DNA of 64,000 nt from CG2-30-58-95 sp964618215 (GTDB lineage: Bacteria; Chloroflexota; Anaerolineae; Anaerolineales; Villigracilaceae), in assembly GCA_964618215.1 (NCBI GenBank), contig CAZTZE010000001.1:1-64000 (forward strand), read 5' to 3'. Positions 17,253 through 25,289 of the stretch are shown piece after piece (positions within the stretch are counted from its first letter, which is position 1; the number at the start of each line of letters is the position of its first letter). The position numbers and the translations under genes were made by a program. A model generated the notes under the pieces. That model did not search any database and was not told the origin of the DNA. It worked only from the letters and a program-made list of their open reading frames with translations.

Positions 17253-18815
17253 ATGTACCTTCGCAGACCATGCATCCCTGGACTTATCTTCGCCGTTTCG
17301 ACGCTGCTCATCACGGCTTTGACCGCCTGTGTGCGCCCCGCGCCGGATTCTCCTGCCTGGAATCCTCCCGTTGCGGACTCGACCCCGGGCCTGCCTCCCG
17401 CATCTGTGACCGGCTCCACCGCTACGGCCTCCTTCCGTCTCCCCCCGACGCGGATTCCCGGCGCGCCCATCCTGACTCCCACGCCGGATGCGCCTCGCGT
17501 TTTGCCCACCCCGCGCCGCGGCCCGGAAACGTACGTCGTCCAGCCTGGCGATACACTCGGCGCTATCGCGTTTCGTTATGGCGTCAGCCTGGAAGCCTTG
17601 ACTCAGGCCAACAGCCTGTACAACCCGAATGCCCTGGACGTAGGCCAGGTGCTGAAAATTCCGCTTCCCACGCCCCAGGCCAGCGGCCCATCGTTCAAAA
17701 TCATCCCTGATTCCGAGTTGGTCTACGGGCCGATGAGCACCCTGTTAGATCTGGAGGCTTTTATCCGCAACAAAGGCGGTTACCTGGCAAGTTATCAGCA
17801 GGATGTGGATGGCGAAACCCTGAACGCGGCCCAGATCATTCGCCGTGTGGCGCAGAACTACTCTGTCAGTCCACGACTGCTGTTGGCAGTCTTGGAATAT
17901 CGCTCCGGCTGGCTGACAAATCCAAATTCGTTGTCACCCGATCCAGCCACGCTGGATGCGCCGCTCGGAGTCAATGATTACTGGCATCGCGGACTGTATC
18001 GCCAGTTGACCTGGGCGGCCAACGCCCTCAACCAGGGCTACTATCGCTGGCGGGCGGGCGCGGTCTCAGACTGGCTTTTGGCGGATGGCAGCGTTGTACC
18101 GATTGACCCGTCCATCAACGCCGCGACGGCCGGGGTCCAAAACATGTTTGCCCAATTGGACGATTACCCGGCCTGGCTGCAGGATGTCTCGCAGCATGGC
18201 TTGTTTGCGACCTATTCCCAGCTTTTCGGCTACCCTTTCGATCAGGCTATCGAGCCGGTCGTGCCGGTGAATTTGATCCAACCGCCAATGCAATTGCCCT
18301 TTGGGAGCGGCGAGATTTGGGCTTTCACCGGCGGGCCGCACGGCGGTTGGGATGCCGGCTCAGCCTGGGCCGCGCTGGATTTTGCCCCGCAAGGGACAAC
18401 CGGCTGTGAGCCGTCGCAGGCCTGGGTTCTGGCTGCTGCTGATGGCCTCATTACCCGCGCCGCGAATGGCGCGGTGATCCAGGATTTGGACGGCGACGGT
18501 TACGAACAGACCGGCTGGACAGTGCTGTACATGCACATCGAAAGCCATGACTGCGTCCGCGCCGGCGCCTACCTGCGCGCTGGTGAGCGCATCGGGCACG
18601 CCTCCTGCGAGGGCGGCCTGTCGAATGGCACCCATCTTCATCTGGCGCGGCGTTTCAACGGTGAGTGGATCCCCGCGGATGGTTCCGTCCCATTCATCCT
18701 GGATGGCTGGCTCTCGTCCGGCACGGGCATCGAATACGACGGCTACCTGACGCGCAATGGCGTCATAGTCGAAGCCTTCAATGGCGATAATCCCATCAAT
18801 CAGATCCAACGTTAA
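17253..18815 (+). CDS. LysM/M23-type cell-wall lipoprotein, paralog 1
   Basis: A 520-residue lipoprotein. The signal peptide ends in lipobox LITALTAC (about residue 26) and a Pro/Ser/Thr-rich linker follows. A LysM domain (YVVQPGDTLGAIAFRYGVS) binds peptidoglycan. A helical segment with SPRLLLAVLEYRSGW resembles the glutamate region of lytic transglycosylases. The C-terminal M23/LytM-like domain has HGGWDAG...ALDFAP, LYMHIESHD and GTHLHLARRFNGEW. It probably remodels or cleaves peptidoglycan outside the cell. It is the first of three tandem paralogs. Confidence 0.9.
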   Translation: MYLRRPCIPGLIFAVSTLLITALTACVRPAPDSPAWNPPVADSTPGLPPASVTGSTATASFRLPPTRIPGAPILTPTPDAPRVLPTPRRGPETYVVQPGDTLGAIAFRYGVSLEALTQANSLYNPNALDVGQVLKIPLPTPQASGPSFKIIPDSELVYGPMSTLLDLEAFIRNKGGYLASYQQDVDGETLNAAQIIRRVAQNYSVSPRLLLAVLEYRSGWLTNPNSLSPDPATLDAPLGVNDYWHRGLYRQLTWAANALNQGYYRWRAGAVSDWLLADGSVVPIDPSINAATAGVQNMFAQLDDYPAWLQDVSQHGLFATYSQLFGYPFDQAIEPVVPVNLIQPPMQLPFGSGEIWAFTGGPHGGWDAGSAWAALDFAPQGTTGCEPSQAWVLAAADGLITRAANGAVIQDLDGDGYEQTGWTVLYMHIESHDCVRAGAYLRAGERIGHASCEGGLSNGTHLHLARRFNGEWIPADGSVPFILDGWLSSGTGIEYDGYLTRNGVIVEAFNGDNPINQIQR

Positions 18816-18818
18816 TTT

Positions 18819-18840
18819 CCCTCTCCCTTTTGGAGAGGGG
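18819..18840. terminator. Hairpin after LysM paralog 1
   Basis: CCCTCTCC-CTTTT-GGAGAGGG lies just after the stop codon. It has no U-tract, so it may stabilise the 3' end or be part of the adjoining repeat rather than a true rho-independent terminator. Confidence 0.45.
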
Positions 18841-19002
18841 CCCTGAGTGTCTAATTGGTATGTCTGTGGTTTTCGTGGGGCGGATTGTTAATCCGCCCGC
18901 CCCAGATATGGCTTAAACCATCAGGTTTTAACCGCATTTGGCTGTGCGGGATAACATCCCGCCCCACACTCTGCCGACCGCATACCATTAAGACATTCAG
19001 GG
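18841..19002. mobile_element. Inverted-repeat element of about 162 bp
   Basis: The ends are 22-bp imperfect inverted repeats (CCCTGAGTGTCTAATTGGTA... and its complement at 18981-19002). The inside holds two nested hairpins (GGCGGATTGTTAATCCGCC and CGGGATAACATCCCG). It has no coding capacity and looks like a small MITE-like or composite palindromic element. Confidence 0.75.
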
Positions 19003-19044
19003 GTGAAGGCAAGGGTGAGGCGGGCTGCGGTATAATATTTCGCG

Positions 19045-20646
19045 ATGAAGCCCGCCTCTTATCCCGTGCGTAAAACCGCCGTCTTGCTGCTCCTTACCGG
19101 TATGCTCTCCGCCTGCGGTCCGCTGTGGGGGATGACTGAGCCAACCGTTACCGCGACTGCGACTGCGCCAATTTTCTGGACGGCTGACCCACCGACGCCC
19201 ATCCCGACCTGGACGCCGGGACCGACCTTCACGGCTTCTCCGACGCCGCTTCCCCCGACCCCAACCGCGACCCCCGTCTCGTCCACTCCGCAACCGCCGT
19301 TTCTGTATTATGCCCAATCGGGCGATAGCCTGCCGGTCGTTGCGGCGCACTTCGGCGTGGACGTCTCCGAAATCTCCTCCCCGGCGAGCTTGCCAGCGAC
19401 AAGGCTGCTGGACGCGGATACGCCCCTGATCATCCCCAACCGCCTGGGCGAGACCACGCCCTACGACCAAGTCATGCCGGATAGCGAGGTGGTCTATTCT
19501 CCCTCGTCAATGGATTTCGACACGGCTGCCTACGTTTCCGGGGCGAAGGGCTATCTGAGCGTCTATAAAGAATATCTGGTCAGCACCGGTTGGACGAGCG
19601 GCGCGCAGGCCGTCCAGCGGATTGCCATCGAGAACTCGATCAACCCGCGCCTGCTCCTGGCGCTGATCGAGTACCAGAGCGGCTGGGTGAACGGCCAGCC
19701 TTCCAATCTGGCTCAGGGTGATTATCCCCTCGGCTACATTGACGTTCATTACCGCGGTCTTTTTCGCCAAATGATGTGGGCCGTGCAGGAACTGTCGAAA
19801 GGCTATTATGGCTGGCGGAGCGGCGCGTTGACCGAATTGACTTTCCGGGATGGGACGACGGCGCGTCTCTCGCCGATGCTGAATGCCGGTTCGGTTGCGA
19901 TCCAGTATTATTTTTCCAGAACGCGAAACCATAATGAATGGGCGCAGGCCATAGATCCCAACATCGGATTCCCGGCATTGTATGTGCGCATGTTCGGAGA
20001 TGGATGGGGGCGTGCCCAGGCAGTCGGGCCGCTCTTCCCGCCCGGACTGACCCAACCGGCGCTGACGTTACCCTTTGAGCTGAGTCAGCTTTGGAGCTTC
20101 AGCGGCGGGCCGCATTCGGCCTGGATCCAACGGTTAAATTCCAACGACGGGTCATCTCCGGCCTGGGAATTGCAGGGCGCAATGGCTGCATTGGATTTTG
20201 CCCCGGGCGCGGATCAAAGCGGCTGTGTCCCTTCAGACCGTTGGATCGTGGCTTCCGCCTCCGGGCGGGTGGTGCGCTCGGGTTATGGGGTGGTCGTCCT
20301 GGATTTGGACGGTGACGGCCATGAACAGACCGGCTGGAATTTGATCCACTTGCACGTCAGTACGAAGGATCGCGTCCCCCTCGGAGTTTGGTTGAATGCG
20401 GGTGATTTGATCGGTCATCCTTCCTGCGAGGGGGGTATTGCTACCGGGACACACCTTCACTTCGTGCGAAAATTTAACGGCGAGTGGGTACAGGCCGATG
20501 GGCCGCTCCCATTTACCCTCAGTGGCTGGGTGGCGCACGCTGGAAAGAAGCCCTATGAGGGCACGCTTACCAAAGGCGAGCGGGTTGTCATTGCCAGGCC
20601 GGACGGTTCGCTTGAGACCCAGATCACCCGTTTGCCGGATGAATAA
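19045..20646 (+). CDS. LysM/M23-type cell-wall lipoprotein, paralog 2
   Basis: A 533-residue lipoprotein with lipobox MLSAC (about residue 24) and a Pro/Thr linker with PTPIPTW and PTPTAT repeats. A divergent LysM-like domain (YYAQSGDSLPVVAAHFGVD) and the transglycosylase-like segment (INPRLLLALIEYQSGW) follow. The M23-like domain has GCVPSDRWIVASASGRVV, LIHLHVSTKD and GTHLHFVRKFNGEW. The next paralog starts 8 bp before this gene ends, which implies coupled translation. Confidence 0.9.
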   Translation: MKPASYPVRKTAVLLLLTGMLSACGPLWGMTEPTVTATATAPIFWTADPPTPIPTWTPGPTFTASPTPLPPTPTATPVSSTPQPPFLYYAQSGDSLPVVAAHFGVDVSEISSPASLPATRLLDADTPLIIPNRLGETTPYDQVMPDSEVVYSPSSMDFDTAAYVSGAKGYLSVYKEYLVSTGWTSGAQAVQRIAIENSINPRLLLALIEYQSGWVNGQPSNLAQGDYPLGYIDVHYRGLFRQMMWAVQELSKGYYGWRSGALTELTFRDGTTARLSPMLNAGSVAIQYYFSRTRNHNEWAQAIDPNIGFPALYVRMFGDGWGRAQAVGPLFPPGLTQPALTLPFELSQLWSFSGGPHSAWIQRLNSNDGSSPAWELQGAMAALDFAPGADQSGCVPSDRWIVASASGRVVRSGYGVVVLDLDGDGHEQTGWNLIHLHVSTKDRVPLGVWLNAGDLIGHPSCEGGIATGTHLHFVRKFNGEWVQADGPLPFTLSGWVAHAGKKPYEGTLTKGERVVIARPDGSLETQITRLPDE

Positions 20647-22108
20647 ATTCCCTTTTCGTGGTTTGCTGCTTCTCATAATTGCCTCCCTTATCCTGTCGGC
20701 CTGTATGCCCCAGGCTGCGGGTGCGGACCTGGCGCCTGTCAGCGCGACGCCGACGCTCTTCGCCGGGCCTTCGCCGACCCCGCTTCCGGCGCGCCCGGCT
20801 TATAACCCGGGTGAATTGGTGGATTACGTTGCGCAAATGGGCGACACACTGCCGGCGCTGGCAGCCCGTTTCAATACAACTATAGAACAAATCCGCCAAG
20901 CCAACCCCCAAATCCCGACCGACGCGACGACCATGCCGCACGGGATGCCGATGAAAATTCCCATCTATTATTTGCCGTTGTGGGGTACATCATTCAAGAT
21001 TATCCCAGATAACCTGTTCGTCAACGGCCCCTCGGCGGTCGAGTTCGATACCTCGGCTTTTGTCGCGCAGCAACCGGGTTGGCTGAAGGATTTCCGCGAC
21101 TACGTGGGAGGCGACTGGCGCAACGGCGCGCAGATCGTGGATTACGTCGCCATGAACTTCAGCGTCAGCCCGCGTTTGCTGCTTGCCCTTTTGGAATATC
21201 AAACCGGCGCGCTCTCCCAGGCTGAACCACCGGATATGTCCTATCCGCTTGGCTATCGCAGTTATTCGCATCGCGGCCTCTACCTGCAACTGGTCTGGGC
21301 AGCCAATACGCTCAATAATAGCTATTATGGTTGGCGGGCGGGACGGCTGACTTCTTTCGAGCATCGCGACGGCAGTTTGGATCGCCCGGACCCCTGGCAG
21401 AATGCCGCCTCGGTTGGCATCCAATATTATTTCTCGCGCCTGCATCCGAAAGAGAAATACGACCACGCGGTTGGCCCCCAAGGCCTGGCGTATACATATC
21501 GAAAGTTTTTTGGCGACCCCTGGGCGTCAGAAGTTCCCCATATTCCGGTCAGCCTGAAGCAGACGCCGTTCCTGTTCCCCTTCGCGGCCGGCGAGGCATG
21601 GACCTATACCGGCGGCCCGCACACCGGCTGGGGGGAGGGGGAGCCCTTCGCCGCCGTTGACTTTGCCCCCCCGGCCTCGGTCAGTGGTTGTGTCCCTACG
21701 GATAAATGGGCGACTGCCGTCGCCGACGGCGTGGTCGCCCGTTCAGGCGCTGGCGTGGTCATGCTCGATCTGGATGGCGATGGCGATGAACGCAGCGGCT
21801 GGGCGATCCTCTATCTACACGTGGGCAGCGATGGCCGCGTCCCGCTGGGCGCAATCCTGATAGCAGGCGACCCGCTTGGGCATCCCTCCTGCGAGGGCGG
21901 GCCGGCGACCGGTACCCACATCCATATCGCCCGCAAATATAACGGCGAATGGATCCCCGCGGATGGGCCGTTGGCCTTCAATTTGGAAGGCTGGGTTGCT
22001 CACAATGGGAGCGCACCCTACCTGGGAACGTTGACTCGCAATGGCCTTACCGTGACGGCCTGCAAGGGTTGTTCGGATCTGGCCAGCCAGGTGCAGGCAG
22101 GCAGATAA
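20639..22108 (+). CDS. LysM/M23-type cell-wall lipoprotein, paralog 3
   Basis: A 489-residue lipoprotein starting MNKFPFRGLLLL at 20639, overlapping the previous stop. The lipobox is LILSAC. A LysM domain (YVAQMGDTLPALAARFNTT), the helical SPRLLLALLEYQTG segment and an M23-like domain (HTGWGEGEPFAAVDFAP, LYLHVGSDG, GTHIHIARKYNGEW) follow in the same order as in its neighbours. The His residues of GTHIHIA fit the metal-binding HxH of M23 peptidases. It ends next to a 17-bp perfect hairpin. Confidence 0.9.
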   Translation: MNKFPFRGLLLLIIASLILSACMPQAAGADLAPVSATPTLFAGPSPTPLPARPAYNPGELVDYVAQMGDTLPALAARFNTTIEQIRQANPQIPTDATTMPHGMPMKIPIYYLPLWGTSFKIIPDNLFVNGPSAVEFDTSAFVAQQPGWLKDFRDYVGGDWRNGAQIVDYVAMNFSVSPRLLLALLEYQTGALSQAEPPDMSYPLGYRSYSHRGLYLQLVWAANTLNNSYYGWRAGRLTSFEHRDGSLDRPDPWQNAASVGIQYYFSRLHPKEKYDHAVGPQGLAYTYRKFFGDPWASEVPHIPVSLKQTPFLFPFAAGEAWTYTGGPHTGWGEGEPFAAVDFAPPASVSGCVPTDKWATAVADGVVARSGAGVVMLDLDGDGDERSGWAILYLHVGSDGRVPLGAILIAGDPLGHPSCEGGPATGTHIHIARKYNGEWIPADGPLAFNLEGWVAHNGSAPYLGTLTRNGLTVTACKGCSDLASQVQAGR

Positions 22109-22115
22109 GTTGAAG

Positions 22116-22152
22116 TCAGGTGACAGTCACCTCGAAGGTGACTGTCACCTGA
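22116..22152. repeat. Perfect 17-bp hairpin between convergent genes
   Basis: TCAGGTGACAGTCACCT, a CGA loop, and its exact complement, followed by one more GACTGTCACCTGA word. It lies between the third LysM gene and osmC, which converge. It may act as a bidirectional terminator although no long U-tract follows. Confidence 0.75.
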
Positions 22153-22178
22153 CTGTCACCTGAGTAGAAAAAGTAGCA

Positions 22179-22595
22179 TCAAACTTCGATAATCTGGTAA
22201 CTCAACTCGATCTCGACCACCCTGGCGAGCATGGCCTGCGCCGGGCAGTAGGTGGTTTTGGAAAGCTCCATCGCCCGTTCAACTGCGGCGGGATCAATGC
22301 GGCGGCCGGTCACAATATACTCGATCTTTACGTGGGTAAAGACGTGGGGGTGCTCCCGGGCTGTGTCAGCGTGGACGCGCACTTCGAAGGCAGTTACATC
22401 CTGCCGTTTTTTCTTCAAGATGGAGATGACGTCCATCGCCGTGCATCCGGCCAGGCTGACGCCCATCAGCTCCAGTGGGCGAAATCCGTCGTCCGCGCCG
22501 CCCACTTCCGCCGAAGCGCCAAGCGGGACGCTGAAACCGCTATCCGCTGTGCCGGTGAAAGTCAATCCCTCTTGCCAGGTCATTCTTGTGTCCAT
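22179..22595 (-). CDS. OsmC/Ohr-family peroxiredoxin
   Basis: A 138-residue OsmC family protein, which reduces organic hydroperoxides with two cysteines. These are visible in LAGCTAMD and TYCPAQAML. The first part (GADDGFRPLELMGVSLAGC) is typical of the YhfA-like branch. It is the last gene before the convergent LysM block and sits close to two thiol-redox genes, suggesting a small oxidative-stress or thiol cluster. Confidence 0.92.
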   Translation of the reverse strand: MDTRMTWQEGLTFTGTADSGFSVPLGASAEVGGADDGFRPLELMGVSLAGCTAMDVISILKKKRQDVTAFEVRVHADTAREHPHVFTHVKIEYIVTGRRIDPAAVERAMELSKTTYCPAQAMLARVVEIELSYQIIEV

Positions 22596-22633
22596 AGTTC
22601 CTCCTCACCCATTTCTCGTTCCTCCTCACTCCC

Positions 22634-22675
22634 CTCATCACTCATCACTCCTCACTCATCACTCATCACTCCTCA
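22634..22675. repeat. Six-heptamer array at the 3' end of the thioredoxin gene
   Basis: Six 7-bp units (CTCATCA CTCATCA CTCCTCA, twice), exactly 42 bp with a 21-bp super-repeat. The last unit contains the complement of the TGA stop (22673-22675) of the TlpA-like gene. More degenerate units lie just to the left, up to the osmC start. Confidence 0.92.
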
Positions 22676-23224
22676 CTTCCTCACTACCACCGGCGTCACA
22701 TACTTTTCCAGCATCTCACGGCTGATTGCCCCGCTCCATGCCAGGCGGACGACGCCATCCCGGTCAATCACGTAAGAGCTGGGGAGACTGAAATTTCTGA
22801 AAGCCTCAAGAGCCAATCCCTTAGCATCGAGCCAGACCGGGAAAGTGAGTCCGTATTGCTTGACGAAAGCCGTCACCTCGTCAGCATGATCGCCGGCTTC
22901 GATGCCGAGGATGACAAAGCCCTCGGCGGCGTGGGCTTGATAATAGGCTTGCAACGCAGGCATCTCGGCTTTGCAGGGCGGGCACCAGGTGGCCCAGTTG
23001 TTGACCAGGACGACCTGGCCGAGATAATCGGCCAGCGAGCTGGGGCTGCCTTGTGCGCAGCACCTACTCGGCAGGTCGGTCAGGGTTAGTTCTGGCGCGG
23101 GGTAATTCACGGTCACCGGGATGGACGAGGCCTCGCCGCGGGCAATGACTTCCTCTTCGGCGCCCGGCAGGGCGAAAATGACCGCGGCGCCAAAAAGGAA
23201 CAACCCGCTGGCAAGGAAGACCAT
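22673..23224 (-). CDS. TlpA/ResA-like membrane-anchored thioredoxin
   Basis: A 183-residue protein with an N-terminal membrane anchor (MVFLASGLFLFGAAVIFALPG) and an extracytoplasmic thioredoxin fold. The active site is WATWCPPCKAEM, and the later part (VDQ-less LDAKGLALEAF, PSSYVIDRDG) fits the ResA/TlpA/AlkC redoxin family. Such proteins reduce apocytochrome c or other exported thiols. An extra Cys pair lies before it (PSRCCAQG). The C-terminus and stop overlap a heptamer array. Confidence 0.9.
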   Translation of the reverse strand: MVFLASGLFLFGAAVIFALPGAEEEVIARGEASSIPVTVNYPAPELTLTDLPSRCCAQGSPSSLADYLGQVVLVNNWATWCPPCKAEMPALQAYYQAHAAEGFVILGIEAGDHADEVTAFVKQYGLTFPVWLDAKGLALEAFRNFSLPSSYVIDRDGVVRLAWSGAISREMLEKYVTPVVVRK

Positions 23225-23355
23225 GAAGAGGTTGCTCCTTTTTTTTTGGCTGCGTGTTGTCGGGCAGCGCTTGCGGGTTTCGATGCAGTCATAAGCGTCG
23301 CAGGTCTATTCGGTGGGGATGTTTTACTGCGTGTGTTACCGCCCGTTACTTTGGG

Positions 23356-24021
23356 CTACGCGCTGACCGCGCGCAGGATCTCGGCGATTAAATTTGCTTC
23401 GGGAACCGCGCCGACGACGTTGCCTTTGCCATCATTGATCGTGGTCTGCGGCACGCCGCTGACGTTATGCCGGTTGGAAAGCTCAGGGAACTCTGTTGCT
23501 GCGACCATTTCAGCCTGGACCAGCGGGCTTTCCAGCGCCATCTGATGCGCGAGCACCACGGCTCGCGGGCAGTATGGTCAGGTGGGGGTGACGAAGACTT
23601 TCAGGCTGACGGGCTTGGTCAGCGTTCTGAGGAATTCGCGGGTTTGTTCATTCAGGCCGGAGTCGCGGCCCGCGACGAGCAAAATATCCTGGATCAGCGA
23701 GCTGAACTCGTGCCCGGCGGGTATCCCGGCAACGCGGATGCCATAATCGGTAACCTGCTCGCCGTCTTTTGCGGCGATGACCAGGCCGGGCGTTTTGTCC
23801 ACGTGGTACTCGGCCGCAAGCGTTGCGTCGGATTGGATATCGTGGATGCTCAGGCTGAGTTGTTCTGAAAGCGCGCACACTTCCTCGACCAATTGACGGG
23901 TGTCGTTGCAGTATTCACAATTCTCCTGTGAGCCGAAAAAGAGAATCTGGACCGGATGCTGCATCTGGGCAAGCGCTTCTTTCACCTGTCCCTGGATGTT
24001 GTCATTGAGCAATGCTGTCAT
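23356..24021 (-). CDS. Two-domain protein disulfide oxidoreductase with selenocysteine (UxxC)
   Basis: Read through a UGA at 23578-23580 this is one 221-residue protein of the PDO/glutaredoxin-like type with two thioredoxin folds. Domain 1 has CEYC (C35, C38) in SQENCEYCND. Domain 2 has VFVTPT-U-PYCPRAVVLAH, so the UGA (residue 148) sits at the first position of a C/U-x-x-C active site, with C151 as partner. The fold continues with VSGVPQTTIND, the usual cis-proline loop. A GC-rich hairpin lies downstream of the UGA. An AGGAG site lies before the ATG at 24021. It likely reduces protein disulfides or feeds peroxiredoxins such as the nearby OsmC. Without Sec insertion the product would lack the second active site. 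Confidence 0.88.
23548..23580 (-). promoter_or_regulatory. Putative SECIS element of the UxxC protein
   Basis: On the minus strand the UGA (23580-23578) is followed by 10 nt and a perfect 7-bp stem CGCGAGC / GCTCGCG with loop CGUGGU (23567-23548). The GG of the loop is 20 nt after the UGA, close to the 18 nt in fdhA of this window. Position and form fit a SelB-binding hairpin. Confidence 0.72.
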
Positions 24022-24114
24022 TTCTTACTCCTGGAAAAATAAACCTGCCCGCATGGGGCAAATTTCTGATTAGGTCGTTCATCCTGGTATACTGCCAACA
24101 GGCACAGATTGCGC

Positions 24115-24252
24115 TTTTTGTGTTGTCATTCTCCCGGAAGGACACCGGGACGGTGTGAGCCGTTTTCCCTGCACCGAACGCAGGACGGTGTGCTAAGAAT
24201 CTCCTGGCACGCAGGGCAGATTCTTCACTCCGTTCAGAATGACAAAAGCGCA
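24115..24252. repeat. MITE-related inverted-repeat element, diverged
   Basis: Ends GCGCTTTTTGTGTTGTCATT and AATGACAAAAGCGC are inverted repeats. The interior (TCATTCTCCCGGAAGGACAC, AAGAATCTCC) matches words of the elements at 16993 and 30445. It is probably a shorter relative. Confidence 0.6.
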
Positions 24253-24299
24253 GATCGTGACCGTGCTCAGTATAGATACTTTGAGTCCAAAAAAGTTGC

Positions 24300-24554
24300 T
24301 TAATGCTGGAGATAATCTTCCAGTTTCAGGCTATGGAAGAGGCGCTCGCGCACGTCGAGTGGCACGTTTGCCGGCTCGGCGGTGGTCGCATGATAAAGAT
24401 AGATGGTCTTGCGCAGCGTGTCCACCACGATGCTGCAATTTTGACATGCGGAGATGTGTCGCTGTAGCTCAGCGCACAAATCCTCGCTGAGCGTGCCATC
24501 CACGTAGTCGGAGAGCGATTCCAATAATGATTTGCAATGCGCGGTTTTCGTCAT
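24300..24554 (-). CDS. Anti-sigma factor with zinc-finger (zf-HC2)
   Basis: An 84-residue protein with the HxxxCxxC zinc motif (HISACQNC) and an upstream cysteine (TAHCKSLL), as in ZAS-type anti-sigma factors. It has no membrane segment, so it would sense a cytosolic signal, often redox. Its start overlaps the sigma factor stop by 4 bp (ATGA), so the pair is coupled. Confidence 0.9.
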   Translation of the reverse strand: MTKTAHCKSLLESLSDYVDGTLSEDLCAELQRHISACQNCSIVVDTLRKTIYLYHATTAEPANVPLDVRERLFHSLKLEDYLQH

Positions 24555-25162
24555 TTCTTGTCCATCCGATCGTGAATGCGTTCGCCGTAATAACTGCTGA
24601 GTTGCTCGCGCAGGTTCAAGCGGGCACGCAGCAGACGGGTTTTTACCGCGGTCTGGCTCAAGTCCAGCGCCTGGCTGGTCTCTTCGATGGATAGACCCTC
24701 GAGGTCGCGTAGGATGAAAACTATGCGCAGTTTCTCCGGCAGGCGCTGGACGGCCCGGTCGAGATGGCGCCTGGCTTCGACCGAAAGCAATTCATCCTCC
24801 GGCAGGCAGCACCAGTCCACGAATTGGAGCGGGGAATAATTCTCGCCTTCAGCGTCTTCCAAATTTGTGTCCGTCAAGGTTGTTTCAGGGCGTCGCTTGC
24901 GGATCAACATCAGGGCTTCGTTGGCGGCGATGCGATAGAGCCAGGTGGAGAGGCTGGAGCGTTCCTCGAAACTATGGATGTATTTGAACGCATTTAGGAA
25001 AGTATTTTGGAGCACATCCTCAGCATCCTGTTGGTCGCCGAGCATTTTCAGCGCCATGCGGTAAATGGGGCCGGAGTAGGCATCTACAAAGCGGGCGAAT
25101 TCGTTCGGCTCTCCTGATTTGAGCGCCTCAAGCGAAAACTCTGGCGTGGTCTCGTTAATCAT
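24551..25162 (-). CDS. ECF-family RNA polymerase sigma factor
   Basis: A 203-residue ECF sigma factor starting MINETTPEFS at 25162. Region 2 (FVDAYSGPIYRMALKMLGDQ, QDAEDVLQNTFLNAFKYI, STWLYRIAANEALMLIRKR) and region 4 (LPEKLRIVFILRDLEGLSIE, ALDLSQTAVKTRLLRARL) are clear. The linker is a little long and acidic. With the zinc anti-sigma factor it forms a two-gene regulatory unit; the nearby thiol-redox genes are plausible but unproven targets. Confidence 0.95.
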   Translation of the reverse strand: MINETTPEFSLEALKSGEPNEFARFVDAYSGPIYRMALKMLGDQQDAEDVLQNTFLNAFKYIHSFEERSSLSTWLYRIAANEALMLIRKRRPETTLTDTNLEDAEGENYSPLQFVDWCCLPEDELLSVEARRHLDRAVQRLPEKLRIVFILRDLEGLSIEETSQALDLSQTAVKTRLLRARLNLREQLSSYYGERIHDRMDKK

Positions 25163-25289
25163 TAGATGTTTTCCATAATCAGAAGTTGCAGGGTAGTTAA
25201 TCTGAAAATGAGGAAATGAGGGACAAATGTCTTTCAATTTAGGAAGTTCTCCACTTGAAAGGGCAGGTGGGTTTGAATAATATCATACA

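Noticed and set aside
18819..18840. Strong rho-independent terminator after LysM paralog 1
   Set aside because: The stem is good but no U-tract follows. It is kept only as a low-confidence hairpin.
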